This document shows positions 48,796 to 61,300 of a DNA stretch of 64,000 nt, piece after piece. The first letter of the stretch is position 1, and each line of letters starts with the position of its first letter. The position numbers and the translations under genes are program-made. A model generated the notes under the pieces. The model did no database searches and had not been told where the DNA came from. It saw only the letters and a program-made list of their open reading frames with translations. This DNA comes from Cucumis sativus (lineage: Eukaryota; Streptophyta; Magnoliopsida; Cucurbitales; Cucurbitaceae): assembly GCF_000004075.3 (NCBI RefSeq), contig NC_026657.2, positions 34,644,732 through 34,708,731 on the forward strand, given 5' to 3'.

Positions 48796-50049
48796 CATAA
48801 TTTCACCATCTTCTCATTTAGTCAACCTCAAGTTCTTTAAACCACCATAATCTTAAATTCAAAATATTCCATTAAAAATGTGAAATTTCCCTCCTTTTTA
48901 TTTTGTTGGTAAAAAAAAAAAATGGCAAGACTTTTTCCCAAACACACAAGTTTTCTAAAAACAAATGGTATCAAATCAAATCAAATAGTAATTATTAATG
49001 GTAAATGGTTGAATTAATTAAAACCAACCAAAAGTTGAGGTTTACCATAATTTTCGGAGGTCATTTTTTTTACTAAAGAATGACTAAACAATTCTATAGT
49101 AACTGAGAACTTTATATTTGCTATCACCTCATTTAATCAAAACTCAAATCATTCAACCGACCAAATTTTGAGTTTGGAATATTTCTGAAAACTTAACTAT
49201 TTTTCATACCTAAGAGTGAAAAGACTTGCACAAGTGAATGGAAGAAATAAAACAAAAAAAAAAAGCCTAAGCAATTTCATATATGGCTTGATAAACTTGC
49301 CTGGAGTCCCTCAAATGTGTTTTGAAAATTAGAAAGGCTAAATCGTTCCATAGTTAAAGTTTACATTTAATTTCAATTAAATGAGATACCTCATGTTTGG
49401 AATTAAGTTGTTGTAAACTTGAAAATATGAAAAACTAAATTGTTTAAAATTTGAAAAGAGTGTCCAAAGTGTTTAACTACCAAATACTTTATTATACAAA
49501 CATTTATATCATAAATGTAAAGGAAGAGATTAGAAGTGTGACAATAAGGCTAGGTAGTGAAATAACTTGTTCTTCTTCGCGAAAAAGATTGATTTGTTTC
49601 CATCTCGACTCTAACCCTAAATTGAAAATTGCATTAGGTTAGACGTCATACAAATATATCAAACTCAAAATGAATTATATTCAAGTCATTCATCTCTAAT
49701 ATTAGTTTTGGAAGTAAATTATTCTTTAGATATACTAGATGTTTCGATTAATTTAAAACCAACGAACTAGAGTCGAGGTTAAGCACAAATTTATAAGTTC
49801 GTTTTTTTTTTTCCCTTTGTGGAGAAAAATAGAATTAATTAAAATAATCAAATACTTAAAATTGAGTAATGAAGATATGACAATGGTCACAATCATATCT
49901 CAAACTTTTAAATGTAAAAACTAAACTTTACGTTAAATTCTACCCTCGAACTTATATTATCGTAAAAATTGTAAGTTTGAGAACACTTTTAAAGCTTAAT
50001 TTTGAAAATAGAAAAGGTAAAAATGTAAATTATAGTTATGATATGTTTG
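47898..50049. other. Intergenic, no gene seen
   Basis: AT-rich, with the TA microsatellites already noted. Words such as AACTTGAATGT or TTAATTAAAA recur without order. No coding signal, tRNA or recognisable transposon. Confidence 0.5.
48521..48584. repeat. TA microsatellite, 32 uninterrupted repeats
   Basis: Perfect (TA)32 over 64 bases. A second AT array of 14 repeats lies at 48765-48792. Both are in the gene-poor interval between oleosin and the LOB gene. Confidence 0.95.
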
Positions 50050-50089
50050 GAAATAAGAAAGAAAGAAAGAGAGAAAGAGAGAGAGAGAT
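50050..50089. repeat. GA-rich microsatellite
   Basis: GAAA units pass into GAGA units (AAGAAAGAAAGAGAGAAAGA and on). It directly precedes the less AT-rich stretch at 50100-50740. Confidence 0.85.
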
Positions 50090-50099
50090 ATTAGGATGA

Positions 50100-50745
50100 C
50101 AAGACGTGAGAATTATGTTGAAATAAAGGGTCGCATGTGGGAAGCCCACTATGAGTCTATGAAGGATTGGGGGATTCCTCCACATCTCATCAATCAAATC
50201 AAACCCTAATTACAATCTCATTTTTGTCGTTCTTATCATTTCATCATATCTTATCGAACATTATTATGCTCACTACCTCTTCAGTTTTAGTCCTTAACTC
50301 AAAATCTCCATTTCTTATCTCTTCTAACAATCCTCATACCAAAAGCCATTCTTTTGAGTATGAAACTTCAACATTCATTGAAACAGCAAGAAAATTATTG
50401 TAATTATAAACGACAAAATCGTTAAAATTATTTAAAACAATAAGCTTATAGGCTTCTAGACATAAACCTAAACCCTAAAATTAGAAAAATGTAAAAATTG
50501 GAGAGTAAAGAGGAGGGAATGTAATAATTAAAAAGGAAAAGAAAGAAATGGTGAAAGAAGGAAAGAGTTAATAAGGAGGAGAGTGTTTGGGTTAGGCGTT
50601 AGGGTGGGGTGGTTGGGAAAGGGCACGTCTTGGTGTCGTAGCCGTAAGACAAATAGGTAACAATAGGGAATGCTTATAGGGTTCGGTGTACCACTTTTTA
50701 GGGCTCTTCTTCTGGGTCCCTCCTCCCCCATCTATTTTAATTTAT
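50100..50745. other. Compositional island without a recognised gene
   Basis: The stretch holds GTCGCATGTGGGAAGCCCAC (50131), the leader-like CATCAATCAAATCAAACCCT (50188), a purine-rich run and a G-rich block GGGTTAGGCGTTAGGGTGGG (50589) opposite a CCCTCCTCCCCC run (50717). A minus-strand frame at 50528-50731 starts MGEEGPRRRALKSGTPNPIS but matches nothing I know. It could be an unrecognised promoter and leader, a non-coding RNA locus, or a relic. Confidence 0.3.
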
Positions 50746-53700
50746 TTGCCTCGGTCATGCATTAAACTCAGTTATTCGTCGACTTTTCTAATTAAATATA
50801 TAACAATAATTTAAAAAAATTGTAAATATTATAAAATACGTAAAAAAATTGATGCATATATCGATCTATTTACGATAGACAATCATGGATAGAGTTTATT
50901 ATATTTATAATTTTTTACTTGATTATTATTCATAAAATTGTCATCAATTATAATTACCTATTATATTGTATATTTTTGTTGGAGTAAAATAGTATAATGA
51001 ACAAAATATTTATACTTCGAAAAAAAATTAAATACGTAGTTTACTGGTTTTTTCTTTCTATGAAGTGTAAATAATTAATTAATTTTATTACTTTTTTTAA
51101 AAAATGGTACTTAGGTTATAAAATTACGGTTGAAATTAGAGAGATTTTAGAGGGACCATCAAGTAATGCATTCGCTATTCTTTTCTTACGAAAGGTTATA
51201 TGTAGCAAAGTGAAATAACTATGTATTTAAATTTTGTCTATTATTAATAAACTTCTATAGACTATTACATGTATATTAATTAATAGTCTATTATTATTTG
51301 GTTACGTGACATTTTTCTATATTTGTAAATATTTATAGCAATTTTGATATTTATGGTATAGACAATTAGAATATTGTTTAGCAATCCGTACAAATGTTAT
51401 TAATATTATTTTATTTTAATTTATTCTCAACTTAAATTTTGTAAATTTGAACTTTTTTTTAAATAGTATGAATAGTTTTTAAAATGCATGGAAAATTTAA
51501 ACTAAGATTAAAAATAAATAGCAAAATATAGTTACAAACTCTTGGTGTTTTTTCATGATTAATCAGTGTCTAAATAAATAAAGAATTATAATTGTGTGGG
51601 TTTAATTTGTCCAATCACTTAACATAATAAACTACAAACCCGTAAGATGAACCCAAAGCAGCTCACATGTGACATTGTCATGTGATGATCACCAAATTAA
51701 GTGACAAGTACTTTGTTTATAATGATGAACAATAATCAAGGCATACCTTTGTTTCGATATTATGATCGAATTGAATTATCTAGGCCAAGTGCCACCTCCG
51801 CCCAACATACCATTATCATATGCACTACCTCTTTTCGAGAGACTTCAAATCGGATATATCTTTGTATCGATAATATTACGTTTCTTTGATTTTGACATGC
51901 ACAAACTTGATATAAATATTCGGATTGCGTTTTCACATGTTATACACGTTGCATCTAAATAGAGAATTAGAAACTTGTAAGAAGACAAATTAATGAACCT
52001 TAAACGACTAGTTAGAATACTTGAACAATCATGTCGGCCACGTTCACAACATACTTTTTAACACTCGAACAAAGCCTTTTAACGTCATCTATCCGTTCAA
52101 AGTGATGATCGTTATATAATATGATCGTTTTTTTTTAACTCTTTTTACGTGAAAGTGAAATATACAAACTACTATAATTCTGTTGTAAATAAATTTGGTT
52201 TGTGATATTTGACAACTAACTTCTTGGTTTTTAAACAATCTAAGTACAACTCAAGTCGATGATTAATGTACCTAACCCGAATCAAAAATTTAAAACCAAG
52301 ATTATAATTTCAAAACTAGCCAATAAAAAAATAAAATCAAAATAATTTGGTGGAATTCAAATCATACAGTTTTTCTATATCAATGATATGAATTTTAACC
52401 AACTGTATATATATGTTTAGAATCCAATAGGGTATATATCTAATCACAATTAATTGCTATAAACTTCCATATAAAAAATTCCTATTGTTTTACACACAAT
52501 AATAATTAATAATAGAGAATATTACTATTTATATCAAATTAAAATAACCATTTTTAACAAACTAAAACACCTATCATCATCATTATTATTATTTTCCATC
52601 CAACTTAAATTATATCTATTATCATATTCCAATTCCTTTATTATCGTTGAATTTGTTGAATTATTTTGTGAAGAAATACCTTACTCTCTTCCACAGATAT
52701 ATAGTTGAACAACTGCAATAATATAGAAAATCTAATAACTATGGACTTTTAAAATAATTATTTTCGTTATTTATCCCTACGTTAGACTCGGATTGAAAGT
52801 AACAATTTAGGTGTTCAACTTTTATTTGATGTAATATTACGTAACACTTTAGTACATATACTTTTTTAAATTTCAAAAGAAAAACTTTATAATAAGAAAA
52901 TCAATATTATAATTTAATAATATAGGCAAATAGATACCTATATGTTTAGTAATCTGTTTTTTTGTTTTCTTAAATTGATTAAAAAAATATAGATGTTTGG
53001 TAACTAATTTACTTTTTTTTAAGATTGATTTTAAAATTACAAAAAAATTAAAAATGAAAAAAAATCATTTTGTTTTTAAAAACAGAAAACAAAACTAATT
53101 AACATAGTTTTTGTTTCTAATAAATAAACAAAAAATATTTAAAAATATCAAAATGATTACCAAAGTTTAGAAATTAAATCGTAAACAATTATTTTTAGAC
53201 TATATTATTTGTTACAAATAAAATTCTAATTTTTTTTTTAAAAAAAAGATAGGTTGGGTCAATAGGTGTACCCAAACATTTCCACTAGGTGGACACCTCT
53301 TTAGCACTCTCATCATCTGCCTTTCATTAATATAGGAAGAATTAGTACAATTACAGCAAGGGACAAAAGCCAAAAGACAGCGCGAGAAGCTAAAGAACTA
53401 GAGCTAAACTCACAACAAAAAGTTAGAAAACATTTAAATTGATAGCGACAGAGGAAACACTATAATTTGCAAACATATAAAGCATTTAATTTGCAAAAAT
53501 TTCAAAAAATTTAAAACGTGTATATTTATGAGAGGGGAACTATATAATTAATTAATTAATTAATCCTATGTACTATAAAAATAATATTTGATCCTATATG
53601 GTTAGGTCAAAGAGATGCACTCTCCAACAATGATTCATTCCAAACGAGGAGTCCACACCTATGAGATTTTCTTTTTACATCACCTTATAGCCCATATGTA

Positions 53701-56049
53701 CTCACCAACTTTTCGATATAAAAACAATATAATAACCTAAATTTACGCTTCCAATTCGAATATTTTTCACTTTCAAATTATTTTTATTATAGAAACCATT
53801 CTAAACTAATTTAAATAATCAATAACAAATGCATACAAAAATCTAAACTAACTTAAAATAATATAAGTCTTGTTTTTTTTGTAACAAATTCTACTTTTTA
53901 GATTTTATTTTTTTCCCAAACTTTCACTATAATTTTTACATTTTTTAAAGGAATATTTGAATTTCTTAATTAATTTCCAATTTTTGTCAAAGATATATTT
54001 TAATTTTTTTAAAAAAATATTGGTTTGTTTTATTTGAAATACTGAAGAAAGCAGACAACAAGGTAAAATATATTTCTAGTATAATTTAGATGCATTTTAA
54101 AAAAATAGTAAAATATTGACAAAATTTATCCAATTCACTCGTTTTAATTTTAATTTTTACTATAATTTAAATAATTTGCAAATCGTTTCATTTTTTTTAC
54201 TATCCACAACAATTTTCCTATAATTTAATTTATAAATTTAGTTCTAAATTTTTTTTAAAGTTAATTAAATATCATATGATTATGAAACAAGACCTCTAAA
54301 AAAATAGTTAAATTAAGTTTTAATTAGCTAACAAGAACTAGGTCGAGTCAACTTATAAGTTGGGAGAAGTTTTAAATTCAAATCTTTATTTAAATTCAAA
54401 TTTGTAATAAGAAACTTAATTAGTTTTTAAATAACGACCTCTCTTGACTTCAATTTAAATAAGGACAAATTTGAGATGATATAACATAGGTAATAGACTT
54501 TTAATTTCTTCATGTTTAGGGTTTTTTTTTTTCTCTCTTGACACTTTTTAAGAACCAAAGTCAACAAAATTACAGTTTTAATCTCCACCAAACATTTTTT
54601 TTTTCATTCTTTTTCTTTTCATTTTTGTAAAGGGAACATAAAGGCAAATTTAGCAAGTTGGTAATATAAAATATTTAAAGATTTGATTCCCTAAAAGGGA
54701 AAACAAAGGTGATAGAATTTCCTTTTTTTGTTGTTGTTGTTGAAGTTTTGTCTAAACAATAGGCCAACAAATTTAAAGAAAGAAAGAAAGAATGAAAGAA
54801 AACAAAGGTATATAGATCAATGATTCAATCCATACTTTATTCTATGAACGTTTAATACACACCTATATATACTTCAATATAGATCAATGATTTATACGAT
54901 CTTTTTAATGATAAATACAAATTTAACATATACACTGCCAAAATATATAAAGGAGAAAACAAAAACATAACTTTTTTTCTTTTATGAAATAATCCAAAAA
55001 TATAACTTATAAATGCATCATTAAAATCTCATATTGTGCGGTTGCTTTCAAACTTGTTTGACATTAATATACTTTATTTCAAAATTCATTTCATACGAAT
55101 GTCACATTTTAGTCTTAAACGACATATACATCACGTCATTTTATCAACAAACAGCACTTTCTTTATGCCAATCCTTTCATCGATACGTGAGAGAGATTAA
55201 TTTCATGTTATTAAATTAGATCATGCTCAATAATTTTTTTATTCAAAAAAATTGTTCTATTTATGTTTTTTTATTTATCATCTAAGAAAATTTGAAAACT
55301 ATTAAAACATAATAACATTTTTTTTTTAAAGTTTTACTAACAATTCAAACGCTTCTGTAAAAATGGTGAAAAGAGAGTAAATAAATGAGTAATATTTGGC
55401 GTTGCATCCCTTCAATCACAAATATTATGAATTTTTTTTACTATTTAAAAAATGTAAGAGTAATAATAAGTGATTAAAAAAAGTTATAAATATACTCAAA
55501 TTAAAAATTAAAGGAAACCACCCTACAAAATTATATATAAAAATAAGTTAAGATAATAAAGAGGTATCTAAGATAGAGACACACCCTACAAGGGTATGGG
55601 CAAACCTTAATTATAAAATATACTTATATATGTTTTTTATATTTATATATATCAAGATAATTGCAAATTACAACTTCATATACTTTTGTCTATTTTAAAA
55701 CTCATATCTCTTGAACTTTAAAAATGATTTCAAAGATTCTTATGATTTTCAAATGATCATATCCCTTTCATTAAGTTAAGTTTAACAAAAATGGTTATAC
55801 GAGACTTATTCTTTATATATCACAGATATGATGTCATGATATTCAATAAAAGGGTATTTCTGATTTTTAGATTCTGCATATTACAAGAATGTTTGAAATC
55901 ATTTTTCAAATTGTAGAGATATAGCTCACAAACTAGACGAATACAATAGATATGATTTGTAATTATCGATTGTATTTATGATCAAAATATCATAGAACTT
56001 TCACACCCATATCAGCATATGATATTATCCCTCCTTGTGATGATTCAAA
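50746..56049. other. Gene-poor AT-rich interval
   Basis: No supported gene. Degenerate relatives of the TGATAGAC fold-back family occur near 50805-50950 and 51220-51345. A stretch at 53255-53400 (AATAGGTGTACCCAAACATT, then CTAGGTGGACACCT) has the look of a dispersed repeat but no identity. TTAA tandem runs lie at 53546-53563. Other frames are short and random. Confidence 0.5.
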
Positions 56050-56083
56050 TTATAGAGATAATGATATATCAATTGAAAAATAT

Positions 56084-56617
56084 TTACTTGTATTCTCCTT
56101 TGTCATGGCCATCTCCACAAGGGCCATTATTGTTGTTACTCCATGGAGAAAAGTAGAGACCAGTATAGTAATGACCATAGCTAGAGGTAGACGAGCTTCC
56201 CTCGTGGCTTGTTGATGACGACCTTCGAGCATATTGCGACGATGAAGACGGAGATGGGGCTGGGATTTCACTGCAGGCATAGCGAATGAGGTCGGCGTTA
56301 GTAGCATCGAGCTCTTTTTGGAGCTTGATGACTTGCCTTTGGAGTATAGAGATGGCGCCAACGCAGCCATACACAGGGTCTTTCATCCTTGCCTCGGCCT
56401 CGTAAGCGAGCGAGTTCACAGCATCCTCCCGCTGATGCGGCTGGACTTCATTCAACAGTTTGCTGACATTACTGGCACCAAAGATCTTGTGAACATTAGC
56501 AAACTTTTGAGGCTCTTCGGGCGGAAAATATGGCGCAAAAACACAATCTGGTAGGCATTTTCGACGTAGGAACTTGCAGGCTGCACAAGGAGAATTAGAG
56601 TAGGTGGAAGAAGACAT
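56084..56617 (-). CDS. LBD25: LOB-domain protein, class I (LBD25 type)
   Basis: Plant-specific nuclear transcription factor of lateral-organ and root development. Single coding exon, 177 residues. The zinc-binding C block CX2CX6CX3C is complete (C11, C14, C21, C25 in CAACKFLRRKCLPDC). The GAS block runs from FGASNVSKLL (46-55) through AYEAEARMKDPVYGCVGAIS. The leucine-zipper-like L92-x6-L99-x3-L103-x6-L110 marks class I. The C-terminus is Ser-rich and short. MSSSTYSNSP is taken as the start because upstream in-frame ATGs code for non-family hydrophobic sequence that looks like intron: TTTGTAG/GAAG gives an acceptor 4 bases before the ATG, with a donor at 56802 (AAG/GTTCAA). It corresponds by similarity and position to At3g27650. 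Confidence 0.93.
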   Translation of the reverse strand: MSSSTYSNSPCAACKFLRRKCLPDCVFAPYFPPEEPQKFANVHKIFGASNVSKLLNEVQPHQREDAVNSLAYEAEARMKDPVYGCVGAISILQRQVIKLQKELDATNADLIRYACSEIPAPSPSSSSQYARRSSSTSHEGSSSTSSYGHYYTGLYFSPWSNNNNGPCGDGHDKGEYK

Positions 56618-56804
56618 CTTCCTACAAATGAAAAGGATTAAAAACAGGAAATTAAGATAACTCAAAGAACAAAGAGAGAAACAAATAGACATCAGAATTA
56701 CATTTTCTTTGTTAACATATTACATAGAAAATTAAAATTAGTTGTATAAGAAGAAAAGGTTTGATTAATTTCTTATGAGATGGGGGTGTGTAAAAGTTGA
56801 ACCT

Positions 56805-57830
56805 TCGATGAATCTTAGGCTGAATTTTGAAGATCTTGTATAGGTTTAGAGAGAGAGAGAAAGAGAGGATAAGGAGTAGTTTATTAATTTAAGATCACCA
56901 GAAATTGATGGTTTTAAATATGAAAATTGTTTTGAAAAAAAAAAACACAAAGATACAATACAACAACTGCTGAATTTTCATGTTACAGCTATGCGACATC
57001 CTAATTTTTTTGTACCTTTCTTTTGGATCTGTCAGAGCCGTCTTTCTTACCATTTGAAGACTTCTTTTATAACTAAGTTTTCATTTAATTATGGGTTAAT
57101 CTCTTAGGTGATTTCTAGACCACACACACTCTTTTCTGTATTGTTTTCTTACATATACATATATGTACGTATATAATCTTTTAGGATTATTTGACTCGCT
57201 CATAATTTCATTTGGAATATTTGGGAATAGGGTTTGGGATCAAACAGCCTTTCTTTTAACAAGAAATCAATGAAGGAGATGAATATCTCAGTAATTATGT
57301 ATCTGAACATCGTCTCAAACTAGATTAAGAACATAATAGAATTTGAGAGAGTCCAATAAATAAGTGTGAAAATATCAAATAAAATAAACTTTAATTTACG
57401 TATAAATATAGTTAACAGTTAATTTCACCACGAAATAAATATATGTAAATTTTGCTTTTTTTTAGCATATAGCTTCAACTAGTATGGAGCATGAACACTT
57501 GACTTTAGAAGTTTGGATCTTTCTTTTCATTGTTCAATTTTTTCTATGTATATATATATATATATATATGACAAGGGTGTGATCTTTTTTCTTTTTTTTT
57601 TCATCTTGAGTTTACCTAATTACACAAGCTTTTATTTACCCCACCAACCAAACATTTAAACATACACATTTCTATTTATTGGTCATATGTGCATAAGTTT
57701 GATATATATATATATATATATTCCTTTTGATTTACAAAGCTTTATCAAAGTGGTAAAACTAGAAATGTTATAACTTGCAATTTTCATATATATTGCTCTA
57801 AATTAAACACATGATAGTTTGAAAAGAAAA
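56805..57830. other. LOB gene promoter side, no gene seen
   Basis: The leader exon of the LOB gene probably lies just above 56802, near the GA run 56850-56866. TA microsatellites occur at 57549-57569 and 57702-57720. No other gene. Confidence 0.45.
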
Positions 57831-58310
57831 AAAAATAGAGAGAGAGAGAGAAAGAAGAAGAAAAAGATAGGGTTTTCCCTGTTGAAAGTTGAGGGTTTTG
57901 TATAAAATTTGGTGGAAGGTCACTTGGCCTTCCCCTAATTGCATCCCTAAAGGCAAAGGGCAACATAGCCCTCAATGCATGTTTCTTGTCCCTAAGTGAA
58001 TCAAAATTAATTAAAATGCCCCTAATTTCTCTCTCCTCCCCTTACCTCTTTGTCTTCTCTTTCTCTCCTTTTCTCTCTCCTACACCAAACTTGAATTTTC
58101 TCTACTCTTCATCAAATCTAAAAGGTCCCCTTCCCTATAATCATCTCCCTTCCATACCCACCAACACCTATTCTCTCTCTCTCGTACACTCATTTAGATC
58201 ATCAAAGTCTAATCAAAGTTTTGATTTTTTTTTAAAAAAATACCTTAAATATGTTATATGGCGCCTCCCACGTCTCGTAGCTTAACTTTTAGTTTCAAGG
58301 TTTTTCATGT
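57831..58310. other. Purine- then pyrimidine-rich island, unexplained
   Basis: AGAGAGAGAGAGAGAAAGAA at about 57838 is followed by a mixed, GC-richer part with GGAAGGTCACTTGGCCTTCC (57915-57934, self-complementary ends) and then a long CT-rich run (58020-58190). Frames on both strands (57784-57975 -, 57986-58285 +) lack any domain. It could be the promoter/leader of a non-coding transcript. Confidence 0.3.
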
Positions 58311-61300
58311 AATTAGAGATAGTTGGACGTGTTTCGTTCTAATCTAACGAAAACTCCCCTCCCCCAAAATATTAAGAAACACTCAATTAGTGAGTTGAGG
58401 AGATCTAGAGGAGAGAGAGATCAATATTGATGATGATGTGAGAGAGAAAATGAATTAATTTCAAAAAAAAAAGAAAAATAAGTAGATTGATCGAAATTAA
58501 ACAAATAATTAAAAAGGGTTTGTTACCAATAATTTTTTCCCCTTTCTCTCCTTTCTGTAAGCTGTTGTTTCAACATCTCTTGTATGGAAACCTTAAGCAA
58601 AATGAAGTTGAAGCCATAGAAAAAGAGAGGGAGAGAGAAAGAAAAAAAAAAGGAACAAACTTTATTTATGGGATATCCCTAAATAATGTTTACATGTGAG
58701 AGAGAGAGAGAAAGAAAACCCTAATGGGTGATATAAAGGAGAGAGTAGAAAAAAACCTTCAACAAATAGTGATAATTTCACAAAAGGGTAAGAGAGAGAG
58801 AAGGCAAAGGGAATTTTATTTTTCCATCTTTTTTAAACAAATTTGAGAAAGTAAGGAGAGATGGAGAGAAAAAGGTAATAAATAATTAAGAGACATAAAG
58901 TTGAAAGGAGATGAACAATAATGTCAATATTCTCTCTATCCAACAACTTTGACGTTAATTAGGTAATTCCATGTCGCTACAATTTTTTGCTTACATTAAT
59001 ATTATACCGATTATACAGTACCGTTAAATTTATATTTTGAGGGTTCAAAATTATTATATCTCTTTTAGTCTTAACATAGAGTTTATTATTGTTGCACGAA
59101 TGATGTAGATTTCCGAAAATAGAGAACTGAAATATATATATATATATAGATAATGTTCATGAAACTTCTAACTAATATTAGGGTTTCAAACTAGTAGAAA
59201 ACATTTGTTAAATACTTAACGTAGATATACAAGTCGAGTAATTGGCTTTTACATATATGAAAATTAACAATATAAACTAAATTAACGTATAATAACATAG
59301 TGTAATTAAAATATTACATTTAATACTTAAATAATTTGCAAATGATGACAATTTCAAACTCTCTAAAATATTCGTGTAAATATTTTTGTTATAAGATATG
59401 AAGAAATACCTTATGAAAATATCTATGTCAAATATGTTCATAACCATTTCAAAATTACCTTCAATGAGAAGAACATTATAAATTATATGCTTCCAAACAT
59501 ATGTGTTTGGTAAATACTAACCTTAAGATATGATGGCAAGTGTTACTATTATTTCATTTTTCATTTACAATCTATATTCTATTTTGTGTTTCTATAATTA
59601 ATTGTTCATTTATTTAAAAAATCTTTTGTTTTTATTATATAGGAGAAAATTTGAGAATAATTTAATTAGATATCTTTTTATTAAAATATAAGATTCTTCA
59701 ATTCATATCTCCACGATATGTAAATTTCGAACTTAAAAGTATGTATTAAATTAAAACATTATTATCTTATATAGATGCAAATTAACGTTTAAAAAGTAGC
59801 AAAATAATAAAAATATTTACGAAATATAACAAAATCTATTATCATATTTTATAAACAAATTAATTTAATTTTACTGTCCATAATAATTATACTAAAAAGA
59901 TTAGGTCTAATTTAACCTAACCTTTGAACTTGCTACGTTTTTTTTATCTTAATTAGACATACTTGTTTAAGGACAACTTGTTATTTTTTTTATAGAAAAA
60001 ACGAAAAAGAATAATATACTATTTTATTCCCGATAAACTAAATTCTTATCGACCCGAATATATATATATAGGTAGATCAACTAATTAACGTATACAAGCT
60101 CAAAATTAAATCTTTGAATCTCCATTCTACATGAACTAAAAATAAATATTTTGATATTTATGTATTCAATTAACTATTTAATGGTTGACCCTATTTTTTT
60201 TCCCTCTCAATTTGGTGAGATAGTGGATGATTTGATCTATACTCAATCATCATTATTGAAATGGGCATTTCTATTTCTTTTTCTCTTTTACTATGCATGC
60301 ACTTAATATGGAGAGATGAGGGAATATTCCTATGTAGATTAAAAATTGTGATATAAAACTAAACTTTTTTGTTACACAAAAATTAATAAATTGTTGGTGT
60401 AAACATTTTTTTTAATTAGTACAACCATTATCGAAATCAGAGATTAGGTCGTAATAATTACTGTTAAAAATAGTATTTGAAGGCATGTACACTTTTTTTT
60501 TTTTTTTGCATAAATCTTCATATTTTTTAAAAAGTATAATAGTTTTTTGTATTGTTAAATTCACAATAATTTGTTTTCTTTTATAAGAATGTTATATTTA
60601 CAAAACAACGTTATAATTTTAAAAATTATGATAAAAAATCATGCATGTTTCTTCTTCTCTCCCAAAATTGTCACTGCATTAACATACGTGAACACTTTTA
60701 ATATATCTAATAAATCATACAAATTTGTATATAAATTGAAAAAGAATTATCAAACACATTGTTATTTTGAGGAAGTTTTATTAAAGAATTTTAGTGAAAA
60801 TGAATATTTTTGTTTTTGTTTTATATCATTCCAAACAATCTATACTTATTTAATGTGTCAACAAAAAGAAAAACGATAAAATAATAAATTTTCTGTCCAT
60901 TAATTTTTTTAAAAAATAGTTTCCACCTACTAAAACTTATTGAAAATTTTGCATCATAATTATTTTTAATTAGTTAATTAGTTAAAATTAATGCCTAAGG
61001 ATACAGGTATTGGAGAATTTATAGACGGGTAAAAGTGTAAAATCATAAAATTTTAGAACCAAATAGAAAAATATAACTGAGTTATTTTCAGATATAACAA
61101 CAAAATGAAGTTATTTACAAAATATAGCAAAAATCACCAAAATTTGTATTATCAATTTAAGTTTTTTTTTTGTTATATATGATAAACAGTTTTAATTTTG
61201 TTGCTATTCAAGACTTTTAAATTTTGGAGATAAGGATGTAATATTTTGAACGTTTAAATACTACTTTTGTTTCAATAGTTTGACTATGGTTAATTCATTT

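Noticed and set aside
50585..50640. Possible miR482/2118-like sequence (GGTGGGGTGGTTGGGAAAGG on the plus strand)
   Set aside because: No complementary arm lies within hairpin distance on either strand, and the match to the family is partial.
57900..57975. Possible miRNA hairpin around GGAAGGTCACTTGGCCTTCC
   Set aside because: The stem is only six base pairs and no known mature miRNA is recognisable.
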